Positions 9,273 through 18,093 are shown, numbered from the stretch's first letter. The stretch: DNA of 64,000 nucleotides from Octadecabacter temperatus (GCF_001187845.1 NZ_CP012160.1:2604001-2668000); one strand, 5' to 3'. Notes: generated by a model not told the origin, from the letters alone. Translations and numbers: made by a program.

Positions 9273-10547
9273 TTAGGAAAGAAGCTTCAATTCACCTGTC
9301 AGGGCGATATCGGGTTGGCCAGCATTGCCTACGATCTTCAAATCAAAACCGTCGCCTTCCTTCTGCCACTGACCTGCAACAAGTGGCGTTTTGGTGACGT
9401 TGTTGATCGGGCCGTTGTCCCAGTTCACGTTACCAACCATTGTATCGAGGTTCGTGGACGCGATCGCCGAAACGATTGCTGCTGGATCTTCAAGATCCTC
9501 GGCACGGCGCACCACATCGGCGACGACTTCGAACAACGCATGTTTGAACCCAATCGGTTGTGTCCAAGGGCGCCCTGTCGACGCTGTGAACCCGTCTGTC
9601 AGTTCGCGTGCGCTAACCCCAGTCAGAGACGACGAGTACGGATGATCTGGTGACCACCAAACCTCGGTTGTCAAACCATCGCCACGGTCGCCAAGGCTTT
9701 CGATGACGGACGGGAACAGCAATGCTTTCCCGATTGTCACGATCTTTGGGTTAAACCCTTGTTGCGCACATTGGCCCCAGAACGTCGCAAAGTCAGGAGG
9801 GATCATGTTGCCTGTTACGATCGTGCAACCAGCCTCTTTGAAGGCTGCAATCTGGTTCGAGAAATCATCCGATAGGGGTTGGTAACGACCAGGATCGGTA
9901 ATGTTGTATCCGGCGGCGGTCATTGCTGGTGGTAGACCGTTCTGGGCATCACCAAATGCGTTTCCATCCGCGTCATTCGGGAACATTCCAGCGACTTGTG
10001 TGCCAACGTCGACTTGGCTCCACATGCCAAGCGTCGCGCCGATCCAGTCTTCGATCCCGAAGAAGAAGTGGTACGTGCTTTGGAAACCTTCGCCTGGAAC
10101 GCCATTGCGGCCAAAGAAGTAGGGCTGCCAAGGACAATCGGTGCTAATGCAGGGAACCTCGTTAATCTCAGCCTGATCCGCGACAGGGTTAACTGTGTCG
10201 GGCGTGGATGCCGCAACGATGATATCAACCTCGTCATCTAGGATAAGGTCCGCCGCAACTTCTGCTGCGCGGTTCGGGTTCGATTGGCTGTCCTTTGAAA
10301 TAATCTCGATGTTCCACGCGGTGCCGTTGTTTTCGATCCCACCTGCAAAAGCATCCACGACGCCTTGCAGAATGAACTCATCGGCCTCCGCAAACGCGGC
10401 CAAAGGCCCTGTCTGTGGGCTCACGTGACCGACTCGCAAGGTGCGAGTTTGGGCGTAGGCCCGTGTTGATGACAAGATCGCAGGTGCAGCCAACGTTGTG
10501 GTGGCACCGGCAATAAAACCACGGCGTGTCCAAGGTGTTCTTTTCAT
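9273..10547 (-). CDS. periplasmic substrate-binding protein of the Liv-type ABC importer (Tat-exported)
   Basis: 424 residues. The N-terminus has a twin-arginine signal, TRRGFI at residues 7-12, followed by a hydrophobic run and a STRAYAQ cleavage region. The mature part starts LRVGHVSPQTGPLAAFAEAD, typical of the Leu/Ile/Val/amide binding-protein family (Peripla_BP_6). It is the first transporter gene in transcription order, downstream of the dehydrogenase gene. The family binds amino acids, amides, urea and aromatic acids. The mature sequence is far from LivJ/LivK, so the ligand is left open. Confidence 0.88.
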   Translation of the reverse strand: MKRTPWTRRGFIAGATTTLAAPAILSSTRAYAQTRTLRVGHVSPQTGPLAAFAEADEFILQGVVDAFAGGIENNGTAWNIEIISKDSQSNPNRAAEVAADLILDDEVDIIVAASTPDTVNPVADQAEINEVPCISTDCPWQPYFFGRNGVPGEGFQSTYHFFFGIEDWIGATLGMWSQVDVGTQVAGMFPNDADGNAFGDAQNGLPPAMTAAGYNITDPGRYQPLSDDFSNQIAAFKEAGCTIVTGNMIPPDFATFWGQCAQQGFNPKIVTIGKALLFPSVIESLGDRGDGLTTEVWWSPDHPYSSSLTGVSARELTDGFTASTGRPWTQPIGFKHALFEVVADVVRRAEDLEDPAAIVSAIASTNLDTMVGNVNWDNGPINNVTKTPLVAGQWQKEGDGFDLKIVGNAGQPDIALTGELKLLS

Positions 10548-10586
10548 TTGATCTTCCTCCCTAAATCGGCCGGTATGGCCGCTTCT

Positions 10587-11522
10587 TCAGTCGCCCTTCT
10601 TCGGCAAAATATCCTCAAGTCGATTGAGATGCCGCGCCACACGGTTGCGTACATCATCAGCTGTCTGAGGCGTCCAATTGCGGAAACCCTCACCAGATTT
10701 CATGCCCAACCGTCCCTCCTCGACGAGCTGTTCAAGGTAGGGCGATGGGCCCTTCCGGCTTTCCAAATCGAAAAGCACGTTCTCATGAATATCGAGCGTC
10801 AGATCAGTGCCAACCAAATCCGCATTTTCTAGCGGACCAAGCACTGCAAGCCGCCGTCCGAAGCTGGCTTTGATCACTGTATCCACGGATTCAGCATCGC
10901 AAATGCCGTTTTCAACGAGGCTTATCGCTTCGCGCCACAGCGCGTGTTGCAGGCGATTACCGATGAAACCAGGTACGTCTTTCCGGACGCGCACAGGTGT
11001 TTTTCCCGCATCTGCCAGCAAATCCATCATATCGTCTGCAACTGCGTCATCTGTCCACTCGGTACTGACAACCTCGACCAGTGGAATTAAATGCGGCGGG
11101 TTCCACCAATGAGTTCCCAGCGCGCGTTTCTTAAGCCGCAGTTCGCTCATGATTTCGGTGATCGGCATTACCGATGTATTGGAAGCCAGCGTGCAGTTCT
11201 CTGGCGCATGTTCTTCGATTTCAGCGAAGATCTTACGCTTCAAGTCCAGTTTTTCCGGAGCCGCTTCAAACACCACTTCCGCGTCTTTCACTGCCGCACC
11301 GGTTGAGCCTGAAATCTCGATCTTTTTCAAGATTTTGGCGATCCGTTCATCAGATTCCCCAAGCCCCTTCAAACTATCCATGATCCGCTGTGACACGGTC
11401 GAGCGCGCCTCGACGACGGGATCCGTGATCCTGACGTATTGTCCGCTACGCGCCAGCGTAAGCGCGATGCCGTGCCCCATGAGGCCAGCGCCAATAACTG
11501 CTATTTGACGGTTCTTTTTCAT
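10587..11522 (-). CDS. 3-hydroxyacyl-CoA dehydrogenase family protein (beta-hydroxy acid dehydrogenase)
   Basis: 311 residues. The N-terminal Rossmann motif is VIGAGLMGHGIA near residue 8. The catalytic region has NTSVMPITEI and THWWNPPHLIPLVEVV, with the His and Asn used by this family. A C-terminal 3HCDH helical domain follows (VPGFIGNRLQHALWREA). The ATG at 11522 is used rather than the TTG one codon upstream. Relatives include 3-hydroxybutyryl-CoA, L-carnitine and L-gulonate dehydrogenases. It nearly abuts the SDR gene, whose stop is at 11526. Next to a BKACE, oxidation of a free beta-hydroxy acid to a beta-keto acid is the likeliest role. Confidence 0.82.
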   Translation of the reverse strand: MKKNRQIAVIGAGLMGHGIALTLARSGQYVRITDPVVEARSTVSQRIMDSLKGLGESDERIAKILKKIEISGSTGAAVKDAEVVFEAAPEKLDLKRKIFAEIEEHAPENCTLASNTSVMPITEIMSELRLKKRALGTHWWNPPHLIPLVEVVSTEWTDDAVADDMMDLLADAGKTPVRVRKDVPGFIGNRLQHALWREAISLVENGICDAESVDTVIKASFGRRLAVLGPLENADLVGTDLTLDIHENVLFDLESRKGPSPYLEQLVEEGRLGMKSGEGFRNWTPQTADDVRNRVARHLNRLEDILPKKGD

Positions 11523-11525
11523 CAA

Positions 11526-12323
11526 TTAGCCCGCCGTGTATCCGCCGTCGGCATAGAGAATATGCCCTGTGTAAAAGTCAGATGCTTTAGACGCGAGGAA
11601 CAGAAGTGGCCCTGCAAGGTCTTCGGGCTCACCCAACCGCCCCTTGGGAACACGCGATAGAAATCCATCGCGGACTTTGGTTGCTTCCGGCGTGTCCTCA
11701 AACATCCACGCGGTAAGCGGCGAACGGAAAACGGTCGGGGCAATCGCATTTACGGTGATACCCGTTGGGCCCAACTCACAACCGAGTGCTTTGGTCAAAC
11801 CGTCGGTTGCAGACTTAGACGTGCAATAAGCAGTGTAACCCGCTGGATGCCCCAAAAGGCCGCGCGCAGAAGACACCAGAACGATTTTACCGCCCTTACC
11901 TTGTTCTTTCATTTGCCCAGCCGCCGCACGTGACAACAACCATGTCTGCGTGACGTTCGCATCCATCACTGCGTTGAAATCTTCAGGTGGCATGTCATTG
12001 ATCAGCGCCACTTTGTTCATGCCGGATGCGACAACAAGGATGTCGAGCTGACCATAAGCTTTGACAGCTTGCGCGACCAAATCGGCGCAGATCGCTTCAT
12101 CGGTCGGGCGGGTGTTGATCGCAGTCACATCAGCGCCCATGCCACGACACTCTTCTGAAATTTCATCCAGTGCTGCTTGATTGCCCGCAACCAGAACCAG
12201 CTTGGCTCCGGCGCCCGCCAGAATGCGCGCTGCGACCATACCGAACGCACCAGAAGCGCCGGTTATCAGGGCGACGTTGTCTTTCACGTCGAACATCGAA
12301 AGGGGATTTTGCATCACGTTCAT
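11526..12323 (-). CDS. short-chain dehydrogenase/reductase
   Basis: 265 residues, classical SDR length. The cofactor motif TGASGAFG, the SSARG catalytic-serine segment and YTAYCTSKSA with the YxxxK pair are present, and the end GHILYADGGYTAG is typical. The usual NNAG motif is replaced by VVASGMN. It sits between the cupin and hydroxyacyl dehydrogenase genes with 1- to 3-base gaps, so it is part of the same operon. It could oxidise another alcohol intermediate of the imported compound; the substrate is unknown. Confidence 0.85.
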   Translation of the reverse strand: MNVMQNPLSMFDVKDNVALITGASGAFGMVAARILAGAGAKLVLVAGNQAALDEISEECRGMGADVTAINTRPTDEAICADLVAQAVKAYGQLDILVVASGMNKVALINDMPPEDFNAVMDANVTQTWLLSRAAAGQMKEQGKGGKIVLVSSARGLLGHPAGYTAYCTSKSATDGLTKALGCELGPTGITVNAIAPTVFRSPLTAWMFEDTPEATKVRDGFLSRVPKGRLGEPEDLAGPLLFLASKASDFYTGHILYADGGYTAG

Positions 12324-12324
12324 C

Positions 12325-12669
12325 TTAAGTCTCCGGTGGGTAAGGAATGACGACCAGCATTTTGGCCGTTTCGTTGCTGCGGTTCTCTATCTTGCGAACC
12401 TCTCCGGCGGGGATGGTGCAACTGTCGTACTTACCCATGACCGTCTCAACATCATCGACGATCACAGTCATCTCGCCCTCAAGCATGACGTAGACCTTTT
12501 CGAACGGCGTGGAATCTGGACCAGCTCCGCCACCAGGCAGAAACTGGCTAAACCCGATCCATTGATTGGTTGGTCCACCTTCTTCGAAACCTTGCAAGCG
12601 TAGCCCGTGGCATTCGAAATGATTGGGCGCAACATAAGGCTGCGCGTCTTGGAAACGTTTGAGGTGCAT
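12325..12669 (-). CDS. single-domain cupin protein
   Basis: 114 residues from the ATG at 12669; the open frame extends to 12834 but the upstream part overlaps the cyclase gene and is unlike any cupin. FEKVYVMLEGEMTVIVDD is the first cupin motif (with Glu where many have paired His) and GEVRKIENRSNE the second. It may bind a metal or small ligand. It lies 1 base before the SDR start and follows an intercistronic hairpin. Confidence 0.72.
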   Translation of the reverse strand: MHLKRFQDAQPYVAPNHFECHGLRLQGFEEGGPTNQWIGFSQFLPGGGAGPDSTPFEKVYVMLEGEMTVIVDDVETVMGKYDSCTIPAGEVRKIENRSNETAKMLVVIPYPPET

Positions 12670-12701
12670 TTTTCTCATCCCAGCAGTTAATGCGAATGGC
12701 G

Positions 12702-12728
12702 TGCCGCCCCTCCGCTTAAGGGGCAGCA
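12702..12728 (-). terminator. intercistronic stem-loop between cyclase and cupin genes
   Basis: TGCCGCCCCT at 12702-12711 pairs with AGGGGCAGCA at 12719-12728 in 9 of 10 positions, with a 7-base loop. It lies in the 68-base gap between the cyclase stop and the cupin start. No T-run follows on the minus strand, so an mRNA-stabilising or attenuating role is more likely than full termination. Confidence 0.45.
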
Positions 12729-12737
12729 ATCTTGGTT

Positions 12738-13574
12738 CTAGAATTTTTCGCCAGCTTCGATGCGGTAGTCCTGCCCTTTGTCGGCCATCGCAACCAAACG
12801 AATGATACAGCCGTCTCCACGGTCCCAATTCCATGGGAAGAACGCAAAGGTCACACGTCGACCGGTAACGGAATCCAGATCACCGCCGACATTCTCGATG
12901 CCAAGGATACCTGCCTTGAAAAGCGTGTTGTGAACCGGTTCCCACTCAGGGAAATCAACCTCCCAAGGAACGCCACCGGACCACTCAAGATACTCAGCTT
13001 CGAGGTGTGGCATGATTGGGCCATTGCGCTGAGGTCCGATAGCAGTGGCAAGCGGGTGATCATTGGCCTGCGTATCGTGCCCAACAACCTTAACGCCTTT
13101 TTCGACCATCCAATCAGCAGCGGACTGCACGAGACCAGGGCAATATGCGAAGTAGTCACCGTCTTCGTATTGCTTATGCCAACCGGTATTGATGATCAAA
13201 ACATCGCCCTTGCGGATCGCATGACCACAGGCCTTTTCAAGATCGTCGCCCGTAATTTTTTCCCACTTTTTCTTGGGGATAGATACGACAAGGCCCGAAC
13301 CAAAGAAGTGTGGCAGCGGAACTTCATCGATGAACGGTGTGCCTTGAACCACATGCGCAGGCGCGTCGATGTGTGTGGTGACGTGCATCGTATGTGTCAT
13401 CGTCTGAGACAGAACGCCGGATTTGGCCATGTAGTGTTTACGTTCGATATGAACATCATCGAAGTAGGGCCAGTTCGGGCACTGATACCCAAACCGGTGA
13501 CTCAGGTTTACAAACTCCAGTCCCATGTCGTTGTCGGTGTTTGCTTGAAACTCGATGCCGCGGATCTCGACCAT
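12738..13574 (-). CDS. cyclase family protein (metal-dependent hydrolase, kynurenine formamidase-like fold)
   Basis: 278 residues. The metal-binding signature HVTTHIDAPAH (family HxxTHxDxPxH) is near residue 75, and GHDTQANDHPLA and ENVGGDL follow. Family members hydrolyse N-formylkynurenine, isatin or cyclic amides. The ATG at 13574 is chosen because GGAGGAG lies about nine bases upstream; the longer frame to 13607 lacks such support. It is the first gene of the minus-strand catabolic run and is divergent from the IclR gene. A ring-opening or amide-cleaving step on the imported compound is plausible; kynurenine formamidase itself is not supported by context. Confidence 0.82.
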   Translation of the reverse strand: MVEIRGIEFQANTDNDMGLEFVNLSHRFGYQCPNWPYFDDVHIERKHYMAKSGVLSQTMTHTMHVTTHIDAPAHVVQGTPFIDEVPLPHFFGSGLVVSIPKKKWEKITGDDLEKACGHAIRKGDVLIINTGWHKQYEDGDYFAYCPGLVQSAADWMVEKGVKVVGHDTQANDHPLATAIGPQRNGPIMPHLEAEYLEWSGGVPWEVDFPEWEPVHNTLFKAGILGIENVGGDLDSVTGRRVTFAFFPWNWDRGDGCIIRLVAMADKGQDYRIEAGEKF

Positions 13575-13699
13575 TAGATAAAACTCCTCCGTTCGCTGCC
13601 GCAGCAACGTTATTGAAATTAGATTGTCAGGATGGTTCCTCCCGATCCCGTCCCCAAAACTAGAACATATTGTCGCGCTTTACGTCAATAATAAATTCA

Positions 13700-13720
13700 C
13701 GATACGGTACTTCTGTATCG
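13700..13720. promoter_or_regulatory. palindromic operator candidate for the IclR regulator
   Basis: CGATAC at 13700-13705 and GTATCG at 13715-13720 are perfect inverted arms separated by nine bases; one further outer-to-inner position also matches (CGATACGG versus CTGTATCG). It lies between the divergent cyclase operon and iclR, just upstream of the iclR -35 box. This is where an autoregulating IclR protein would control both directions. Binding by this protein is inferred from position only. Confidence 0.6.
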
Positions 13721-13737
13721 CTATGTGGGCTCGTGTC

Positions 13738-13766
13738 TTGACAAGGCAGTAGTTTCAGAGTGTTAC
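13738..13766 (+). promoter_or_regulatory. sigma70-type promoter of the IclR gene
   Basis: TTGACA at 13738-13743, a 17-base spacer and TGTTAC at 13761-13766 form a good housekeeping promoter 28 bases before the iclR ATG. The dyad at 13700-13720 ends 17 bases upstream of the -35 hexamer. Confidence 0.6.
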
Positions 13767-13794
13767 AGAACCCAGAGATTTACGGGGATTTTCC

Positions 13795-14571
13795 ATGCCG
13801 CTGGATAAAAACGAAAATAATAAGTCCGGAATTCAAGTGATTGCCCGAGCGGCAGCGATTCTCCGTGCACTGAAAGACCAGCCTGACGGCATGAGCCTCG
13901 GCCAGATCGCGACATCGGTCGATTTACCCCGATCCACAGTTCAACGAATCGTGGCGGCACTCCAGAATGAACGTTTTGTGATTGCCGATGCATCTGGTCG
14001 TGGGCTTAGACTTGGGCCGGAACTCGGCGCACTGGCGGAATCCACCCGCTACAACATCGTTGAGCACTGCCGAATTCTGCTGTCGGAATTGTCACAGGCA
14101 ACCGGTGAAACCGCTGACTTGTCGGTTTTGAGGGATGACAAGATGATATTCCTCGACCAAGTGCCAGGCACCCATCGTCTTCGTGCGATTTCCTCCGTTG
14201 GGGAAGTCTTCCCGGTCACGACCACGGCAAATGGCCGAGCATGTCTCGCGATGCTTCCTCGCAAGAATGCGTTGAAACTTGCCGGTCAAGAGTGGGCCCG
14301 CCAAAACATCGAGCCCGACGTCGCCAAACTGAACAAGATATTAGATGAAATTGCCGAAAACGGTATCGCACATGATGATGACGAACATTCGGAAGGTATC
14401 AGCGCGATCGGGTTCGCCTTCGAAGATTGGATTGGCAGTTTGCATGCGATATCCGTGCCCGTACCGACTTCGCGCTTCTCTCGTGAAATCGTCCAGATCG
14501 AGCAAGCAATTCGAGCGACGCAAATGAACGTCAGAGACATGATGGCGCGTGGCAAACCTAAAATTGGCTAG
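13795..14571 (+). CDS. IclR family transcriptional regulator
   Basis: 258 residues. An N-terminal winged helix-turn-helix spans about residues 10-75 (SLGQIATSVDLPRSTVQRIV). The C-terminal effector-binding domain has the family hallmark AISSVGEVFPVTTTANGRAC and ends with GISAIGFAFEDWIGSLHAIS. IclR proteins usually sense aromatic or short organic acids and control the adjacent catabolic operon. The divergent position and the intergenic dyad suggest it controls the cyclase-to-GST operon. Confidence 0.92.
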   Translation: MPLDKNENNKSGIQVIARAAAILRALKDQPDGMSLGQIATSVDLPRSTVQRIVAALQNERFVIADASGRGLRLGPELGALAESTRYNIVEHCRILLSELSQATGETADLSVLRDDKMIFLDQVPGTHRLRAISSVGEVFPVTTTANGRACLAMLPRKNALKLAGQEWARQNIEPDVAKLNKILDEIAENGIAHDDDEHSEGISAIGFAFEDWIGSLHAISVPVPTSRFSREIVQIEQAIRATQMNVRDMMARGKPKIG

Positions 14572-14903
14572 GTCCTAGACAAGGACACCGCAGTCGCCAA
14601 CGGGCTCGAACCGTAGGAGCAACCATCAGACCTAAGCTGAGGCTCTGTGACGACAAAGTCGCGATCTGCCGATTTACCCCGTCCAAATCAGAAACACGCA
14701 AGTCCCAGACGACAGACAGAGCGCAGACGTTAAAAGCTAAACCGTTAAAATACGAAACAGATTTGCGTTAGCCGGCGAAGCAAATCAACTGATTTGAAGC
14801 AACTTAAGGTTACTTCGATAAGCGAGTTTAGCGTAAATCATTCGAATCGATGGAAAACCCACGAACAAAAATCGCCCATCGAGGCGACAGTGGAGAACCT
14901 GAG
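14572..14903. other. intergenic region before the Hint-domain gene
   Basis: This 332-base region has no convincing gene. It contains a 7-bp inverted repeat, GATTTGC at 14760-14766 and GCAAATC at 14780-14786, with a further GATTTG at 14791. It may be regulatory for the downstream gene. A GGAG ribosome site precedes the ATG at 14904. Confidence 0.4.
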
Positions 14904-16364
14904 ATGCCAACTGGATATTTTGTCACGCTGGGTGACAGCAATCTGAACGCAGGCGACGCGATCAGCGGTGGCCCCATCACGTTTACTAGCGTTTTGGCGA
15001 TAGGTGCCGGCCAATGGAGCTGGTCTGGCACCGCAGGCGGGACCCCCTACACCAATACGGTTGAAGCAGGTCAGTACTGGCTCGGGGATGATGACAATGT
15101 CTATTTCGTTCCAGATCTCGGTGTTGTTAATACCCTTTCCTCAGCCTCAACGATTTCGCCCCCGCCGTTTTCCGCTCCAAACGGCATCGTTGACGGGACA
15201 TCTGGTAGCGATGATATCGGCGCAGGTTACATCGATGCCAATGGGGACGCTGTGAATGGCTGGGACGGCGATGACGACACCATTCAGTTCGGCGACGGCA
15301 ACGATACGGCTTACGCTGGCAATGGCGGCGACCTAATTGGTTCTTGGACCACGGGGAGTGGCACGAACACGCTTTTTGGTGATGGTGGCAATGACTCAAT
15401 CATCGGCGTTTCACGGAACGACTCGATTTATGGCGGCACCGGCAACGATTGGTTGAGCGGTGCGCGCGGGCGACGACGTGTTTATCTATGGCGACGGTTC
15501 CGGGCATGACACTGTTATCGGCTTCGATTTAGGTGACAGCGACTCCGAAGGGTTCACCAACGATCAGCTGGATGTCTCAGCGTCGACAAACGGTGTTGGA
15601 GATCCGGTCACCTCGTCCGATGTCACAGTCAGCGACGATGGGTCAGGCAACGCAGTTCTGACGTTTCCAAACGGTGAAAGCATCACATTAGGCGGTGTCG
15701 CGCCTGCAAGCATTCCCCCCGCAACGCTGGTTTCGATGGGAGTGCCTTGCTTCAAGCTTGGCACCCTCATTCGAACGCCAGATGGTGATCGTCCTGTCGA
15801 AACCCTTCGCCCTGGCGATCTGGTCACAACACTTGAATTAGGTTCGGAACCCGTTCGCTGGATTGCCTCCTCGGACTTGGGTGGCAGTGCTGCCTTGCCC
15901 GAAAACACAGCGCCTGTGCGCATCAAATCGGGCACCATAGGCAATGCCCGCCCCTGATAGTCTCTCCACAACACTACTTTCTTATGCGGAACAGTCAGAC
16001 CGGTGCGAATATCTATGTGTGGGCAAAGCACCTTCCGCTAGAGACACGCTTGGCCTTATTTGCACGCGGCCTTCGACGGATAACCTACGTCCATGTTTTA
16101 CTGGATCAACATGCGACCCTGATCTCGAACGACATCCCAAGCGAGAGTTTTTACCCCGGTCCGGTGGCGTTGCAGATGCTCCCCATTCTAAATCGTTTAA
16201 AACTGTATGCTGTGATCCCGGACCTACTCGATTGCCCCGTCGAACAAGCATACGGTTCGCGCGCTGAACCGGTTTTGTCGCGTAAGGAAATGCGCGAAAT
16301 TGCGAAAGTTGGAGGGCTCGCTAGCCTCGATGGTCGTTTGGTCGAAGAAGCGCTTTTTGTCTGA
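14904..16364 (+). pseudogene. Hint-domain, RTX-like repeat protein disrupted by two frameshifts
   Basis: Three frames together encode one Rhodobacterales-type protein. It starts MPTGYFVTLGDSNLNAG. It continues through Gly/Asp-rich calcium-binding-like repeats (GDGNDTAYAGNGGD, GDGGNDSI, YGGTGNDWL) and then a Hint domain (PCFKLGTLIRTPDGDRPVETLRPGDLV). The reading frame shifts by +1 at the GGG of 15468-15470 (an extra G) and by -1 at the CCCC run of 15951-15954 (a missing C). The second shift puts LIVSPQHYFLMRN in frame with the final block to 16364 (PSESFYPGPVALQ). Correcting both gives a complete protein of about 486 residues. Real mutations or homopolymer sequencing errors are both possible. 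Such proteins are normally secreted by type I systems. Confidence 0.75.
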
Positions 16365-16383
16365 CCCATATCTAAACAATAAA

Positions 16384-16403
16384 GGCGGCCCGAAACGGCC
16401 GCC
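16384..16403 (-). terminator. rho-independent terminator of the peroxidase-like gene
   Basis: GGCGGCC at 16384-16390 and GGCCGCC at 16397-16403 form a perfect 7-bp GC stem with a hexanucleotide loop. On the minus strand it is followed by a T-rich run (TTTATTGTTT), so it terminates the 16434-17090 gene. It also lies 19 bases past the Hint gene and may act on both sides. Confidence 0.75.
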
Positions 16404-16433
16404 TCGTTGGAAAATGCGTGAGCGCGTGGAGTG

Positions 16434-17090
16434 TTACACTTTGCGTTCAGCTGCGCCCACTTCAGCAAACTTGCCAGCAAAGGCTTCGATTTCATCGACA
16501 GACAGGCCTTCAACAGCATTCCATTGCCTTTTGTTGTGCTCAGGAGACTCAAGCGTTGTCCAAAAACTGTCGTTCAAGCGGTTGATCATGTTGAACATCC
16601 CAGCCGCCAGTGAAATCTCGACAATTTCCGCTTCCGTAAAATTCGCCTTCATAACTTCCCAGACGTTCTTGTCACGTTGCGCGGTGTTGTTTGTCATAGC
16701 TTCAGCCCAAGCGATAGCTGCGCGATCGCGTTCATCAAACAGCGGGCTTGTCTTGTAAGCGTCGGTCATCATCGCTTCGAGCTCTTCGTCTGAAATGCCA
16801 AGCCCCTGCCCAAAGACCGAAGTGTGCGCCGTGCAGTATTCACAGGCATTGACCATCGATGTTTTGATGCTGGCAAGACCGCGCAACCGCGGGTCTGTCG
16901 TGGCACCAAGATCAGGTTGGCGCACAGCAGCGACGAAGCCGCCAAACCAACGGGCAATATAAGGGCTATGCGTCCCCAAGATGCGTTGAAGATTAGCGGT
17001 ACGACCTAGAAAGCGATCCGAGCCTTCATAGACCATTTTGGTGGTTCCGGTCGCTTCTTCGTGGCTTAGTCCAGTTAGGCGTTGTGACAT
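16434..17090 (-). CDS. carboxymuconolactone decarboxylase/AhpD-like peroxidase-related protein
   Basis: 218 residues, an all-helical protein of the AhpD superfamily. The core has MVNACEYCTAHTSVFGQGLG, holding the CxxC pair and the downstream histidine used by alkylhydroperoxidase-type enzymes. Length fits the peroxidase-related family with an N-terminal extension. It shares a strand with the next gene upstream (17130-17864), with a 39-base gap. The likely role is peroxide or thiol redox chemistry, but a decarboxylase-like function cannot be excluded. Confidence 0.78.
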   Translation of the reverse strand: MSQRLTGLSHEEATGTTKMVYEGSDRFLGRTANLQRILGTHSPYIARWFGGFVAAVRQPDLGATTDPRLRGLASIKTSMVNACEYCTAHTSVFGQGLGISDEELEAMMTDAYKTSPLFDERDRAAIAWAEAMTNNTAQRDKNVWEVMKANFTEAEIVEISLAAGMFNMINRLNDSFWTTLESPEHNKRQWNAVEGLSVDEIEAFAGKFAEVGAAERKV

Positions 17091-17129
17091 TGTATTCCTC
17101 CCATAAAATTCATTGCGATCTTTGCAAAG

Positions 17130-17864
17130 TTAGACTTTCGGCCAAACGCGACGTCCGGCATGCGGACTGCCTACGGCGTGCGTTACGTATTCAAGGACGT
17201 GCCGTCCCTCCCAGTTTTCGTCGCGATCAGCAGCGACGAAACGATGTTCAAAACTGCTGTCACCCTCGGGCAAGTCAGTGAACTCCCAAAGGACACCATG
17301 CTTCGGCCATCCCGACATCGAAATCATCTTACGGCCACGGATCATGCCCTCGGTTACTGACACCCGTGCAAATCGTTCGGCGCGATACCACCGCGCGAGC
17401 TCTTCTTCATCTTCGGGTGCGTTGGTGTTGTAGTTGCCAAGCTGCATCGCCGGTGGCGGACCCATGCCATAGGGCGACTTGCGTTGGTCCGGCGCATTGA
17501 TCACTTGCTCTTCAATGAAAACCGCGCTCCGGTAATTTTCGCGGGTGGACAGTTTTTCAGCGTTGTCTGCAGTCAGTTCATCAAGACCATTATCAAGGCC
17601 AAAGAAGACTTCTGGCGACATGCCAGCGGTTAGAATTACGTTTTCCCAGCCCGTTGGAATGGATGGATCCGTGGTCTCTTTTCGCCACGGCGCGCCTTCG
17701 ATGTAAGGTTTATGTGGAATAGGGACGATCTCGTAGTGGCCAACCCATCCAACGCCTTGAGTCGCCTGAACAGCGGGGAGGTATTCATTGTGCAGCCACG
17801 CGCAAAATCCGTCGCGTGAGCTTTCGTTCAGATCGAACCACTCCGCCTTTAAGACTTCTCCCAA
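17130..17864 (-). CDS. conserved hypothetical protein, possibly ferredoxin-like alpha/beta fold
   Basis: 244 residues; family not recognised with confidence. It has no signal peptide or membrane segment. It starts VLKAEWFDLNESSRDGFCAW and contains two similar-looking stretches about 100 residues apart (AWLHNEYLPAVQATQGVGWV and ARWYRAERFARVSVTEGMIR). This is reminiscent of duplicated dimeric alpha-beta-barrel (EthD-like) modules, but that is a guess. No ATG is available; the TTG at 17864 with GTGGAG about eight bases upstream is used. It precedes the peroxidase-like gene on the same strand and may be cotranscribed. Confidence 0.6.
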   Translation of the reverse strand: MGEVLKAEWFDLNESSRDGFCAWLHNEYLPAVQATQGVGWVGHYEIVPIPHKPYIEGAPWRKETTDPSIPTGWENVILTAGMSPEVFFGLDNGLDELTADNAEKLSTRENYRSAVFIEEQVINAPDQRKSPYGMGPPPAMQLGNYNTNAPEDEEELARWYRAERFARVSVTEGMIRGRKMISMSGWPKHGVLWEFTDLPEGDSSFEHRFVAADRDENWEGRHVLEYVTHAVGSPHAGRRVWPKV

Positions 17865-18093
17865 TTCGGATCTCCACTTTGTTGAATACGCCTAGTTTAG
17901 GCTACTTCTTGAACCGCGAATGACATTTCTGTAGCCATTCGCCACGCTGCAACAGACGCACCACTGGCGGGCTTTCGGTCATTGAAAATAGCGTATCAGG
18001 CGTTCTCGGCAGCTTGAAAGCAATGTTCCTACTGGCGAATATCAATATCTATGATGGCGGAACTGATCGCAACGCTAGGTCTAAATGTAGACG

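Noticed and set aside
10587..11522. L-carnitine dehydrogenase call, since carnitine breakdown also uses a BKACE
   Set aside because: The central motif and length fit the wider 3-hydroxyacyl-CoA dehydrogenase family equally, and other carnitine-pathway genes are not seen, so only the family is named.
12738..13574. Kynurenine formamidase call for the cyclase-family protein, which would match kynU elsewhere in the window
   Set aside because: The family motif is shared by many cyclic-amide hydrolases, kynU is over 30 kb away, and the operon partners do not fit tryptophan degradation.
14904..16364. Hint domain taken as an intein
   Set aside because: The surrounding sequence is not a split host protein; the layout is the usual secreted Hint protein of this order, with the Hint domain at the C-terminal end.
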